Below are positions 17,333-25,728 of a stretch of DNA of 57,987 bases, in pieces. Below the pieces are notes generated by a model, which was not told the origin of the DNA, searched no databases, and saw only the letters and a list, made by a program, of their open reading frames with translations. Every line of letters starts with the position of its first letter. Within the stretch, counting starts at the first letter, position 1. This DNA is from NORP181 sp047623555 (lineage in GTDB: Bacteria; Pseudomonadota; Alphaproteobacteria; Rhodobacterales; Rhodobacteraceae), in assembly GCA_047623555.1 (NCBI GenBank), contig JBLHMP010000014.1:1-57987 (forward strand), read 5' to 3'. Made by a program: the position numbers and the translations under genes.

Positions 17333-18682
17333 ATGAACAATATGCTAAAAACTATGGGTCTGTCCGCTACGGCGTACATGATGACCCTGCCAGCCTTCGC
17401 ACAGGAAACAACTGTGGAACCGGCTGAAGCCGTAGAAGTCATAGTAGACACAATGGACAAGGGCGATGTCGCCTGGATGATGATTTCGACCATTCTGGTG
17501 CTGTTCATGATCATACCGGGACTGTCGTTGTTTTACGGTGGTTTGGTACGCTCTAAAAACATGCTGTCGGTGCTGATGCAGTGTACAATCATCTCGGCAC
17601 TGGTGATGGTGATCTGGGTTGTCTATGGCTATTCCTTCGCCTTTGGCGGCAGCACCAACCCCTATTTGGGTGGCTTTGGGAAATTGTTCCTGGCGGGTGT
17701 AACCCCGGACACGATGATCGGCACATTTACCCCTGGCGTTGTGATCCCGGAATACATCTTTATCGCATTCCAGATGACATTTGCCGCCATCACACCGGCG
17801 CTGATCGTTGGTGCGTTCGCTGAGCGGATCAAATTCAAGGCGCTGATGGCCTTTGTGGTTCTGTGGGTTACGTTCTCGTATTTCCCAATTGCCCACATGG
17901 TTTGGGACGCGTCCGGCTATATCTTTAACATGGGTGCATTGGACTTTGCGGGTGGTACGGTTGTACACATCAACGCCGGGATCGCAGCCCTTGTTGGCTG
18001 TATCATGATCGGCAAGCGCAAAGGTTTTGGCAAAGACAACATGGCTCCCCATTCCATGACACTGACAATGGTTGGTGCCGCGATGCTGTGGTTTGGCTGG
18101 TTCGGCTTTAACGCGGGCTCCAACCTTGAGGCCAATGGCGGCGCAACGCTGGCGGTTATCAACACCTTCACCGCAACAGCAGGCGCAATTCTGGCATGGT
18201 CCGCAATTGAGGCTATCACACGCGGCAAAGCCTCAATGCTGGGCGCTGTGTCGGGTATGGTAACCGGTCTGGTTGCGATCACTCCGGCGGCAGGGTCCGT
18301 TGGGCCGGTTGGCGCGATTGTACTGGGCGCGATTGCGGCGCTAATCTGCTATTACTTTGTCACCACAGTGAAGAACAAGTTCGGCTATGACGACAGCCTG
18401 GACGTATTCGGCATCCACGGCATCGGCGGTATCGTCGGCGCGGTTGGCACCGGTATCTTTTCGGCGGGCGCATTAGGCGGCATCATGGACGCTGACTATA
18501 ACATGATGGCTCAGACATGGATCCAGATCAAAGCGGTCATCATCACCATCGTCTGGTGTGGCGTCGTATCGGTCATCCTGTTCAAACTGATCGACATGGT
18601 CATTGGCCTGCGGGTTGATGAAGAAGCAGAAAGCATCGGCCTTGACCAAAGCTCGCATGGTGAGGCTGCTTATCACAGCTGA
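17333..18682 (+). CDS. amtB: Ammonium transporter AmtB
   Basis: A 449-residue membrane protein with a cleavable signal peptide (to about PAFAQ) and about eleven helices. It has the family motif FAGGTVVHINAGIAALVG and the twin pore histidines (FPIAHMVW, later DVFGIHGIGGIVG). It conducts ammonium/ammonia into the cell. The ATG at 17333 follows AAGGAAAGAGAAAACG, 28 bp after glnK. The two form an operon closed by a strong terminator. Confidence 0.96.
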   Translation: MNNMLKTMGLSATAYMMTLPAFAQETTVEPAEAVEVIVDTMDKGDVAWMMISTILVLFMIIPGLSLFYGGLVRSKNMLSVLMQCTIISALVMVIWVVYGYSFAFGGSTNPYLGGFGKLFLAGVTPDTMIGTFTPGVVIPEYIFIAFQMTFAAITPALIVGAFAERIKFKALMAFVVLWVTFSYFPIAHMVWDASGYIFNMGALDFAGGTVVHINAGIAALVGCIMIGKRKGFGKDNMAPHSMTLTMVGAAMLWFGWFGFNAGSNLEANGGATLAVINTFTATAGAILAWSAIEAITRGKASMLGAVSGMVTGLVAITPAAGSVGPVGAIVLGAIAALICYYFVTTVKNKFGYDDSLDVFGIHGIGGIVGAVGTGIFSAGALGGIMDADYNMMAQTWIQIKAVIITIVWCGVVSVILFKLIDMVIGLRVDEEAESIGLDQSSHGEAAYHS

Positions 18683-18702
18683 TACTGGCAAATAAACAAA
18701 CC

Positions 18703-18734
18703 AAAGCCCGGGCGTTCGCGTCCGGGCTTTTTTG
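18703..18734 (+). terminator. Rho-independent terminator of glnK-amtB
   Basis: AAAGCCCGG (18703-18711) pairs perfectly with CCGGGCTTT (18722-18730) and is followed by T residues. It starts 20 bp after the amtB stop. Confidence 0.92.
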
Positions 18735-18811
18735 TGTCGTAGACTGTGTGATTTCACCCACATTTTGTACAAGAAAGAGGTGCATGAAATCACACACCCT
18801 ACGGTGCGGGC

Positions 18812-19072
18812 TCACCCTTCATGAACATCACAGCACGCATCGTTACCGGCCTTCCCGCCCACGGAAAATCGTCGGTTGCACGGGCATTGGTTGCACGGGC
18901 ATTGGTGATATCTCTGGATATTTTGCAATGATCTTTTGACAAGATCGTCCATCCCACCCTGCATACGTTCATCCCAGAACGCCCAGTGTGTTTCCGGGTC
19001 ATTTTGGTGACCTGTATCCGGAAACCCGAAGGCGAGTATACCTTCGGGTGTTTGTATGGTCCCGTGTGTCAT
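18812..19072 (-). CDS. Doubtful small ORF, unrecognised
   Basis: This 86-codon frame begins MTHGTIQTPEGILAFGFPDT and looks protein-like up to about VKRSLQNIQRY. It then passes through a 15-bp tandem duplication that gives CPCNQCPCN, followed by low-quality sequence. No ribosome binding site precedes the ATG, and a 9-bp hairpin (19024-19049) lies within the first codons. It may be the front end of a decayed gene or not a gene at all. I recognise no family. Confidence 0.25.
   Translation of the reverse strand: MTHGTIQTPEGILAFGFPDTGHQNDPETHWAFWDERMQGGMDDLVKRSLQNIQRYHQCPCNQCPCNRRFSVGGKAGNDACCDVHEG
18874..18903. repeat. 15-bp tandem duplication
   Basis: The unit GGTTGCACGGGCATT occurs twice in direct contact, at 18874-18888 and 18889-18903. 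Because 15 is a multiple of three it adds five codons to the small minus-strand ORF without shifting frame. Confidence 0.9.
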
Positions 19073-19146
19073 TGTACATTCATAAGCCAGTCAAATAGCG
19101 CAACTCAGCACAATACGCCTTGATAGGTCGGGGCTTTCAATCGTCC

Positions 19147-19173
19147 GTAGGGTACGCAATATGCGCACCCTAC
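19147..19173 (-). terminator. Hairpin after the aminotransferase gene
   Basis: GTAGGGT and CGCA pair with TGCG and ACCCTAC (one mismatch) around a 3-nt loop, 9 bp beyond the aminotransferase stop on the minus strand. There is no T-run, so it is either a weak terminator or an mRNA-stabilising end. Confidence 0.55.
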
Positions 19174-19181
19174 CAAAACAG

Positions 19182-20366
19182 TCAGATACCAGAGTCAACA
19201 ACCGCCTTGGCCAGAACCGGGATGGTTTTGGCGTTCAATCCGGCGATGTTCATCCGGCTGTCGCCAACCATGTAAATCCCATGCGTGGCCCGCAACACTT
19301 CAACCTTTTCAGGCGTCGCGCCCAGCAACGAGAACATGCCGCGATGTTGTGCCAGAAACGCAAACCGGTCTGATCCGGTCAACCGCTGCAACTCATCCGC
19401 CAGTGATTGGCGCAGGCCCAACATCGACAGGCGCACGTCTTCCAGCTCGGACGCCCAATCGACGCGCAACGCCTCATCGTTCAGGATCATCGTGACCAGC
19501 CGGGCACCATGATCGGGCGGAAACGAGTAGTTCTGACGGTTCAGGAACGCCAACGTGCCTTGGTTCAGACCCCGCGCGCCCGCATCCGACGACACCGCCA
19601 TAAGCAGGCCAGTGCGTTCGCGATAAATGCCAAAGTTCTTGGAACAACTGGCCGCGATCAGGCATTCGGGCACATTTGCCGCCACCAATCGCGTTCCGGC
19701 GGCATCGGCCTCGAGCCCGTCGCCAAAACCCTGATAGGCGATGTCGATCATCGGCATCGCGCCGTTTTTGTTCATCAGGTCGATGACCGCCTGCCATTCA
19801 ACCAAATTCAGATTGGCACCGGTTGGGTTATGACAGCACCCATGCAACAGGATCACATCGCCAGCCCGCGCGCCTGCCAGATCTTCTAGCATGCCATTGA
19901 AATCAACGCCGCGCGTTTCGCTGTCAAAATAGCGATAGGTGACGGTTTCGATGCCCAGATATTTCAGGATCGAGAGATGGTTCGGCCAGGTCGGATTGGA
20001 CACAAACACCCGCGCCGATGGGTTGGCCATCTTGATCAGCTCAAACGCCTGACGCACCGCACCGGTCCCGCCGGGTGTCGCCGCTGCGGCAACATTATCG
20101 CGCGGCACGGCATCCGACAGGATCAGATTGATCATTGCATCGGCATAGGCCGGATCGCCGACCAGCCCCACATAGGCCTTAGATGTCTGTTGTTCCCACA
20201 ACAATTTCTCGGCCGCTTTGACCGAACGCATGATCGGCGTTTTGCCCGACGCGTCCTTATAGACGCCAACACCCAGATCAACCTTATTGTCACGCGGATC
20301 TTCGCGATATTGCGCCATCAGCGCCAGAATTTTGTCAGCGGGCTGCGGTTGCAGGGTCTCAAACAT
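19182..20366 (-). CDS. Aspartate/aromatic amino acid aminotransferase, class I (TyrB/AspC type)
   Basis: A 394-residue PLP enzyme starting MFETLQPQPADKILALMAQY, with GGAGA before ATG 20366. It has the family's YVGLVGDPAYADAM, NPTWPNHLSILK, LLHGCCHNPTGANL and the PLP lysine in SCSKNFGIYRERTG. The enzyme transfers amino groups between aspartate or aromatic amino acids and 2-oxoglutarate. The late GMFSLLG ... THGIYMVGDSRMNIAGLN segment is typical. Its ATG shares a base with the stop of sseA upstream, so the two are co-translated. Confidence 0.93.
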   Translation of the reverse strand: MFETLQPQPADKILALMAQYREDPRDNKVDLGVGVYKDASGKTPIMRSVKAAEKLLWEQQTSKAYVGLVGDPAYADAMINLILSDAVPRDNVAAAATPGGTGAVRQAFELIKMANPSARVFVSNPTWPNHLSILKYLGIETVTYRYFDSETRGVDFNGMLEDLAGARAGDVILLHGCCHNPTGANLNLVEWQAVIDLMNKNGAMPMIDIAYQGFGDGLEADAAGTRLVAANVPECLIAASCSKNFGIYRERTGLLMAVSSDAGARGLNQGTLAFLNRQNYSFPPDHGARLVTMILNDEALRVDWASELEDVRLSMLGLRQSLADELQRLTGSDRFAFLAQHRGMFSLLGATPEKVEVLRATHGIYMVGDSRMNIAGLNAKTIPVLAKAVVDSGI

Positions 20367-21223
20367 CAGGAGTCTCCGGTTGCTATGGGAAGGGTGGGAA
20401 ATGCGCCCCATTCGGACCATGATCCGTCGTAAAGCGAATGGTCAGATTTGCCGAACCGCTCCATCGCAAGGCTTAGAACAGCGGCAGTCACACCGGACCC
20501 ACAGGTGGTGATCGCAGGTTTGGACAGATCAACACCCGCCGCGATGAACACAGCGCGCAGGGCATCGGCGTCTTTCATTGTTTTGTCAGCGTTCAGCAAG
20601 TCACCAAAAACCACATTGCGCGAGCCCGGAATATGGCCACTGCGCAGACCTGCGCGTGGTTCATCCGCCTCACCGCGAAAACGGGCCACCGCGCGGGCAT
20701 CGATGATTTCGTGATCGCCAAGCTTGGACGCCGCCGAGACCTGCGTCACATCCCGCACCATGTGGTTTTGCACCCGCACCGTCATATGCCGGTCGCGCAC
20801 CATTGGAGGCATATCCTCGACGTCACGGCCTTCGGCCTGCCATTTTGGCAATCCACCGTCCAGAACCGCGATATTGGCCTGCCCCATCAGCCGGAACAGC
20901 CACCAGACGCGTGCAGCTGACATCAGTCCGGCACCGTCATAAACCACAACCTGATGGCCATCACCGATGCCCATCGCCCGCATCCGCGACATGAATTTTT
21001 CAACTGGAGGCACCATATGCGGCAGGTCCGATCGCTGATCACTGATATCATCAATGTCAAAAAACCGGGCGCCGGGAATATGCGCAGCGTCATATTCGGC
21101 CCTAGGATCGCGCCCGGCGTCGGGCAGATACCACGATGCGTCCAGAATGCGCAGATCGGGGTTTTTCAGATGCGTTGCCAACCAGTCGGTTGATACCAGC
21201 GTTTTCGGATCATCCTGAGCCAT
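20366..21223 (-). CDS. sseA: 3-mercaptopyruvate sulfurtransferase
   Basis: A 285-residue protein with two rhodanese domains. The N-terminal one is inactive (VVVYDGAGLMSAARVWWLF). The C-terminal one has the active-site loop TTCGSGVTAAV, the CGSGVTA form that marks mercaptopyruvate rather than thiosulfate specificity. It moves sulfur from 3-mercaptopyruvate to thiols or cyanide. The neighbouring aminotransferase could make mercaptopyruvate from cysteine, so the pairing makes metabolic sense. AAGGGG precedes the ATG at 21223; the longer upstream frame is not used. Confidence 0.93.
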   Translation of the reverse strand: MAQDDPKTLVSTDWLATHLKNPDLRILDASWYLPDAGRDPRAEYDAAHIPGARFFDIDDISDQRSDLPHMVPPVEKFMSRMRAMGIGDGHQVVVYDGAGLMSAARVWWLFRLMGQANIAVLDGGLPKWQAEGRDVEDMPPMVRDRHMTVRVQNHMVRDVTQVSAASKLGDHEIIDARAVARFRGEADEPRAGLRSGHIPGSRNVVFGDLLNADKTMKDADALRAVFIAAGVDLSKPAITTCGSGVTAAVLSLAMERFGKSDHSLYDGSWSEWGAFPTLPIATGDS

Positions 21224-21254
21224 GTTCACCCCTTCGGCTAAAGTCGAATCCTGC

Positions 21255-21908
21255 CTACTCTTCGGGGTCGGGTGTGGCAAGGTCCAGACGTGTTTGAAGC
21301 ACCGAAGATCGCTGTGACACAGCCGCCCACCATCGCGTCAAGTGGCGATAATTGGCCAACAGGTCGGCGCCTTCGGGTGCGCGACTGAAATAATCAATCA
21401 TTGGCAGCAAAAACAGATCTGCCAGCGTCAACTGATCCGGGTTCAGCACCCGTGCCTCGCGGCATAGCCCCTCAAGAGCCGCAAGAACTTTGGCGGATTG
21501 GGCCAATCCCAGCGCAATCGTGGATTCATCGCCGACCTCGCCCATCAGCGGGCGGAATACACGATGCGAAAACACCTGCCGCACCAGCGGATAATAGGCA
21601 TAGGAATTGACGATGGAAATCAGCTGAAACATCCGCGCCTTTGCCAGCGGATCAGAGGGAACCAGATCAGGCCCGTCAAAGGCGTCGTTTACATATTGCG
21701 CGATGGCCAGCGTTTCATAGATGCGCATCCCGGCATGATCCAAAACCGGTACACGGCCAAACGGTGTCAGTTGCAAGAGACTTTCGGCCTGTTCAGGATC
21801 AAACGGATCAATTTCAGCGGTCCGAAATTGCACGGTTTTTTCGATCAACGTCAGCTGCGCAACACGGGTATAGACGCTAAAGCGATAACCATGCAGCACA
21901 ACGCCCAT
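21255..21908 (-). CDS. Glutathione S-transferase family protein
   Basis: A 217-residue protein with an N-terminal thioredoxin-like domain. It starts VVLHGYRFSVYTRVAQLTLIEK and has the cis-Pro block TPFGRVPVLDHAGMRIYETLAIAQY for glutathione binding. An all-helical C-terminal domain (QLTLADLFLLPMIDYFSRAPEG) follows. The substrate is unknown. It lies 3 bp after smpB and 31 bp before sseA on the same strand, so it is likely co-transcribed with both. Confidence 0.88.
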   Translation of the reverse strand: MGVVLHGYRFSVYTRVAQLTLIEKTVQFRTAEIDPFDPEQAESLLQLTPFGRVPVLDHAGMRIYETLAIAQYVNDAFDGPDLVPSDPLAKARMFQLISIVNSYAYYPLVRQVFSHRVFRPLMGEVGDESTIALGLAQSAKVLAALEGLCREARVLNPDQLTLADLFLLPMIDYFSRAPEGADLLANYRHLTRWWAAVSQRSSVLQTRLDLATPDPEE

Positions 21909-21911
21909 GGC

Positions 21912-22388
21912 TTATCGGTTATCCTTCATCAGCCGCGCCTTTTGGCGGGACCAATCGCGTTTGGCCGATGTTTCGCGTTTGTCGTGGTTTTTTTTGCCTT
22001 TGGCGATGCCGATTTTGATCTTGGCCAGGCCTTTGTGATTGAAATACATGACCAATGGCACAAGGGTCATACCTTTGCGCTGGGTCGCATTCCACAGGTT
22101 TGCCAGTTGTTTGCGTGACACCAGCAATTTGCGCCGCCGCCGTTCAACGTGACCAAAGGTTTTGGCGCGCGCATAGGGGGCGATATAACCGTTAACCAGC
22201 CACAGTTCGCCGTCCTCAACCGTTGCATAGCTTTCGGCGATGTTTGAGCCGCCAATGCGCATCGATTTCACTTCGGAGCCTTCGAGCATCATGCCACATT
22301 CAAGGTCATCCTCGATGGCATAGTCATAGCGCGCCCGCCGATTTTCGGCGATCACCTTGTAATTGGGATCTGATTTTTTGTCTGCCAT
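21912..22388 (-). CDS. smpB: SsrA-binding protein
   Basis: A 158-residue protein with all SmpB hallmarks: VIAENRRARYDYAIEDDLECG, LEGSEVKSMR, and YIAPYARAKTFGHVERRRRKLL. The C-terminus is basic (KGKKNHDKRETSAKRDWSRQ). It binds tmRNA and brings it to stalled ribosomes. The tmRNA gene itself is not in the window. The Shine-Dalgarno is weak. Confidence 0.96.
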   Translation of the reverse strand: MADKKSDPNYKVIAENRRARYDYAIEDDLECGMMLEGSEVKSMRIGGSNIAESYATVEDGELWLVNGYIAPYARAKTFGHVERRRRKLLVSRKQLANLWNATQRKGMTLVPLVMYFNHKGLAKIKIGIAKGKKNHDKRETSAKRDWSRQKARLMKDNR

Positions 22389-22541
22389 GGGAGCCAGATG
22401 TATGCCTTGACGAAGTCAGGTGCAAGTTCTGGAATGCAGCAGTGTGGCCTAAAAACTTGCTAAATGCTCTGCGCAGCTTACTATTCTTGTGATTGAATAC
22501 CTTGTGGCCCAACCCCGGTACGGAAGTAGTGGCCTATCAAT

Positions 22542-23364
22542 ATGAGATATTCGCTTCTGCTCAGCTCTGCCCTTTTGTCGCTGTTCATTTCAGGGCCCAC
22601 CCTAGCGGCACCAGAATACGCCGCTGATGTCCCGGATAACATTCTGACCCCGGATGAGGTGGTAAGCCGGGATCGGGCCGCAAAGTGTTGGGTTGTTTGA
22701 GGGGTTCATGGACACGCGATCGTTATTTCTGACTGCGAATTCATCAACCGTCTATCTGCTGCGCTGTTACGATCTTGAGGATGGGCCGATTGTGTTTGTG
22801 GCCCCTCCGGGAATTCCGGGCCCGCTTGACGACGCCTGTTTTCGCAATGTCATCGACATTGGCGTGACCGGCCCGGACAAAGGCGAAGGTGGCAAATACC
22901 TGATTGTTGGCCCCGGATATGAGGGTGATTTGCCCGAAGAGCGATATTTTATCGTTCACACACCGACCTATGTGAACTGGCAATTGTCACGCGCCTTTGA
23001 TCTGGGTGGCGACATCGAGGCGACAGTGAAAGCGGTCATCCAAAAGGGTCAACCGTTTGCGCCTGATGCGCGGATGCGATCAATTCTTGAGGGTGCGGTG
23101 AAGGTCGGAAATGCCGCGGCGCGGTCGATGTTGGAAACCGATCAGCGCAGTGCCGGGATAGACAGCAACAAATCTGACATTGTCGCCAATGACGACGGAT
23201 CATATACTGTCTAGTTCAGCCCCACCGCGCATCAAGGGCATGAAGCCAACTGGGTGCAGACCGTGTCTGGCAAAGGCCGAAATTCATTGCTGCGCCTTTA
23301 CGGGCCGCTTGATCCGTGGTTCGATAAAGCCTGGAAACAGGGTGATTTTGAACGGGTAAAATAG
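22542..23364 (+). pseudogene. DUF1254/DUF1214-family gene, broken
   Basis: Three pieces read as one decayed gene. From 22542 a frame with a signal peptide (MRYSLLLSSALLSLFISG ... LAAPEYAADVPDNILTPDEV) ends at a TGA (22698). From about 22681 a second frame gives the DUF1254 core (GLFEGFMDTRSLFLTANSST to DDGSYTV) and hits TAG at 23212-23214. The same frame then continues in phase to 23364 as FSPTAHQGHEANWVQTVSGK ... YGPLDPWFDKAWK, the DUF1214 end. Family members have roughly 60 extra residues between the first two pieces, so an internal deletion plus a nonsense mutation is inferred. The intact protein would be a secreted protein of unknown function. Confidence 0.85.
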
Positions 23365-23386
23365 GGCGGGCCTCGCGGCCCACTGC

Positions 23387-23410
23387 TTTTTGCCTCCGGC
23401 GGGGATATTT
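23387..23410 (+). repeat. 24-bp intergenic repeat, copy 1
   Basis: This GC-core element (TTTTTGCCTCCGGCGGGG followed by ATATTT) occurs again as a perfect reverse complement at 45950-45973. Its 12-bp core is also at 31869-31880. It lies between the DUF1254 pseudogene and the TAXI gene. I recall near-identical short intergenic repeats in many Rhodobacteraceae genomes. The CCTCCGG/CCGGAGG-type symmetry suggests a terminator-like or protein-binding role. Confidence 0.8.
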
Positions 23411-23483
23411 TTTGAAATTGGAAAGATGGGCGTTTGAGCTCTGGGAAACCCAGAGGCGTTTTATACCGGATGGGGTGAGGTGA

Positions 23484-24761
23484 ATGAAGTACTGGTTTTT
23501 TGGAGTTGCTGGGGCTGTCCTGCTTGGCGCGGTTCTGATCCTGTTGCAATTGCACCCGCCCGGAAAATTGACACTGGCCGCGGGGCCCTCGGGTGGTGCG
23601 TACAATCAGGTCGCTGAACGCTATCGCGAGATTTTGGCCCGTGATGGGATCACGCTTGAGATCATCGAAACGGCCGGGTCCGCAGAAAACGCGCAGTTGA
23701 TTGCAAGTGGCCAGGTCGATGCCGCGATTTTGCAAGGCGGCGTCACCGTCCCTAACCCAGAGATTGAGGCCATTGGCGCGATCTTTTTTGAGACGATGGT
23801 GTTTTTGACCGGCCCTCATAGCAAAGTGCCCGGCAACCCGGCCATTTGGAAAGACCTGCGCATCAACATCGGAGCGCCGGGATCTGGCACCGCAGTTGCG
23901 TTTCATGATTTTGAGGCGGCTATAGACTTGTCACCCGACGCCAATTTCATTGTCGGTTTGAGGTATGACCAGGCTGTGGAATTCCTAATGAAGGGATCAA
24001 TCGACATCGCGGTTTTTGTCGCCCCTATTAATGCGCCCTATTTGATTGCCGCATATGCAGAACCTTCAATCCGGTTACTGCTGCTGAACAACGCCGAAGC
24101 GATTTCGCGACGGCTTGAATATGCCAAAACGGTAATTGTGCCCTCAGGGGCAATTTCGCTGAACCCAGTGATCCCGCCAAACCCGCGTTTGCTGATGGCG
24201 CTTGAGGCGCGGCTGGTTATTGGCCCAAAAATGCACCCTGCGTTGGTCAACCGGCTGACAATGGCCGCGATTGAGCTCCATAGTGGGCGTGGGTTGATCC
24301 AAGATCACGGGATGTTTCCAACGGTCGAAGGCACGGGTCTGCCGGTCAACAATGCAGCGCGGCAGTTGATAGTCAATGGCCCGTCGATCTGGCATGACTG
24401 GCTACCGTATTGGATGGCATCACAGGTTCACCGACTGATATTGCTGATGCTGCCCATTCTATTCCTGCTGGTACCGGTCCTGCGGGCGCTGCCCCAGCTA
24501 TATGCCTATCTGATGCGCTGGCGGGTCTGGCAGTATTATCCCGAAATCCACCAAATCGAAGAACAGCTGAGTACAGTCACCGACGGCCCGGCGCTGACCG
24601 ATTTGGACGCAACGCTGATTGATCTGGACAACCGGTTGGCGCGCATACGACTGCCTGCTGCCTATCGTCAGACGGCCTATGAATTCCGCGTGCATATTGG
24701 ATTGGTCCGTCACCGGATCGATGAAATCCGGACCGAGGGAAACAAGCCTGAAGCGCTTTAG
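23484..24761 (+). CDS. TAXI-family TRAP transporter solute-binding protein with C-terminal membrane anchor
   Basis: A 425-residue protein with an uncleaved-looking N-terminal helix (about residues 4-22). The TAXI receptor domain begins LTLAAGPSGGAYNQVAERY and includes ETAGSAENAQLIASGQVDAA. A second membrane segment (about 310-335, ILLMLPILFLLVPVLRAL) is followed by about 90 charged, helical residues. Standard TAXI receptors are about 320 residues and free in the periplasm, so this is the membrane-anchored variant. The ligand may be glutamate-like or a small organic acid. No TAXI permease gene is adjacent. GGTGAGGTGA precedes the ATG. Confidence 0.85.
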   Translation: MKYWFFGVAGAVLLGAVLILLQLHPPGKLTLAAGPSGGAYNQVAERYREILARDGITLEIIETAGSAENAQLIASGQVDAAILQGGVTVPNPEIEAIGAIFFETMVFLTGPHSKVPGNPAIWKDLRINIGAPGSGTAVAFHDFEAAIDLSPDANFIVGLRYDQAVEFLMKGSIDIAVFVAPINAPYLIAAYAEPSIRLLLLNNAEAISRRLEYAKTVIVPSGAISLNPVIPPNPRLLMALEARLVIGPKMHPALVNRLTMAAIELHSGRGLIQDHGMFPTVEGTGLPVNNAARQLIVNGPSIWHDWLPYWMASQVHRLILLMLPILFLLVPVLRALPQLYAYLMRWRVWQYYPEIHQIEEQLSTVTDGPALTDLDATLIDLDNRLARIRLPAAYRQTAYEFRVHIGLVRHRIDEIRTEGNKPEAL

Positions 24762-24764
24762 GTG

Positions 24765-25583
24765 CTAGTCACCCAATTTGGTGTGGATTTCTTCTAGGTC
24801 GATTTCACCAATCGGCATCTTGTTGGACGGATCCTCAAAGTCGTATTTGAACAGCTCGAAATCGCGTTTGAAAATCTCGTAGACGAGGTGCATCGACATG
24901 TCGTCAAAGTAGTCCTCGACCGGGTGAGCACGCTTTGGCCCGTGACCTTCGGATTCGTTGAAACGTGGAATTTTGGTCAGATCAATTGCATGCGGGGTCT
25001 CGATCTGAGAAAGCACATCGGCCATGCCGTCGTTAAACGTCTCAGTCCAGATGATTTTATCGTATGAGCCGCCATTGACTACAAATGTTGAAACATGGCC
25101 CGATATGGCCGACCAGTGAATGTCGGGGTCCATCGGACGGCGCCAGCGGATGGTGTCGCGGGCAAACAGCAGGAACCGGCGGAACGATTTGATCTGGTCG
25201 AACTCTTCATCGCCATTTTCGCCACCGACCTCGATGCCGTATTTGTAAACCAGCAACGGCACCAGATTGCCGCGATAGCGTTTGCCGTTGCGCTGAACAC
25301 CGCAAATCTTGTCAAAAAACGAACTTAGGATGCGTGTGTAAGGGTTGCGCACACAGGTGAACGAATAAGATTCGTGATCCTGCACATTCTGGGTGATCTT
25401 TGCCTGACTGGCCTCGATACCCCATTTATGCAGCCCCTTTTCGGCGTCGTGGATGTCGCCGTCAAAAAATTCGCCATGATCCGAGTAGTACATAATCTGG
25501 CCAATGGTCGAGCAGGCGCATTTCGGCACCACCCGATAAACCATACTTTCACTCTCGGTCATCCATGTTCCGGGAAAACCCAT
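24765..25583 (-). CDS. Sulfotransferase family protein (carbohydrate sulfotransferase-like)
   Basis: A 272-residue protein from ATG 25583, which has GGAGG seven bases upstream. An open frame continues to a TTG at 25727 but lacks such a site. VYRVVPKCACSTIGQIMYY fits the 5'-phosphosulfate loop, and FTCVRNPYTRILSSFFDKI fits the 3'-phosphate-binding motif of PAPS-dependent Golgi-type (Sulfotransfer_2) enzymes. It probably adds sulfate to a cell-surface or secreted glycan. It stands divergently to a glycosyltransferase, sharing a 145-bp promoter region. Confidence 0.82.
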   Translation of the reverse strand: MGFPGTWMTESESMVYRVVPKCACSTIGQIMYYSDHGEFFDGDIHDAEKGLHKWGIEASQAKITQNVQDHESYSFTCVRNPYTRILSSFFDKICGVQRNGKRYRGNLVPLLVYKYGIEVGGENGDEEFDQIKSFRRFLLFARDTIRWRRPMDPDIHWSAISGHVSTFVVNGGSYDKIIWTETFNDGMADVLSQIETPHAIDLTKIPRFNESEGHGPKRAHPVEDYFDDMSMHLVYEIFKRDFELFKYDFEDPSNKMPIGEIDLEEIHTKLGD

Positions 25584-25728
25584 GTGCCTGCCTCCATTGC
25601 CTGCTTTGCCCAGATTTAGACGCGCAGGGACTTTATCCGACAAAAAAGCAAATTTTGCCTGTTTATTCAATCGGTCTTCACCTTTAACTAGGTAACAATA
25701 AACCTTTCTAGGGTGCACCGTTTCCAAA

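Larger units (their letters stand above)
18735..19181. other. Intergenic region rich in inverted repeats and a tandem repeat
   Basis: This 450-bp gap lies between the amtB terminator and the aminotransferase gene. It holds an 11-bp perfect inverted repeat with a 28-bp spacer (18746-18756 and 18785-18795) and a 15-bp tandem duplication (18874-18903). It also holds a 9-bp perfect hairpin (19024-19049) and an 11-bp-plus-one-mismatch hairpin (19147-19173). The only long frame is the doubtful small ORF at 18812-19072. The structures could be terminator, sRNA or mobile-element debris. Confidence 0.6.

Noticed and set aside
25584..25727. N-terminal extension of the sulfotransferase to TTG 25727
   Set aside because: The ATG at 25583 has a strong GGAGG, and the extension would abolish the divergent promoter region with the glycosyltransferase.
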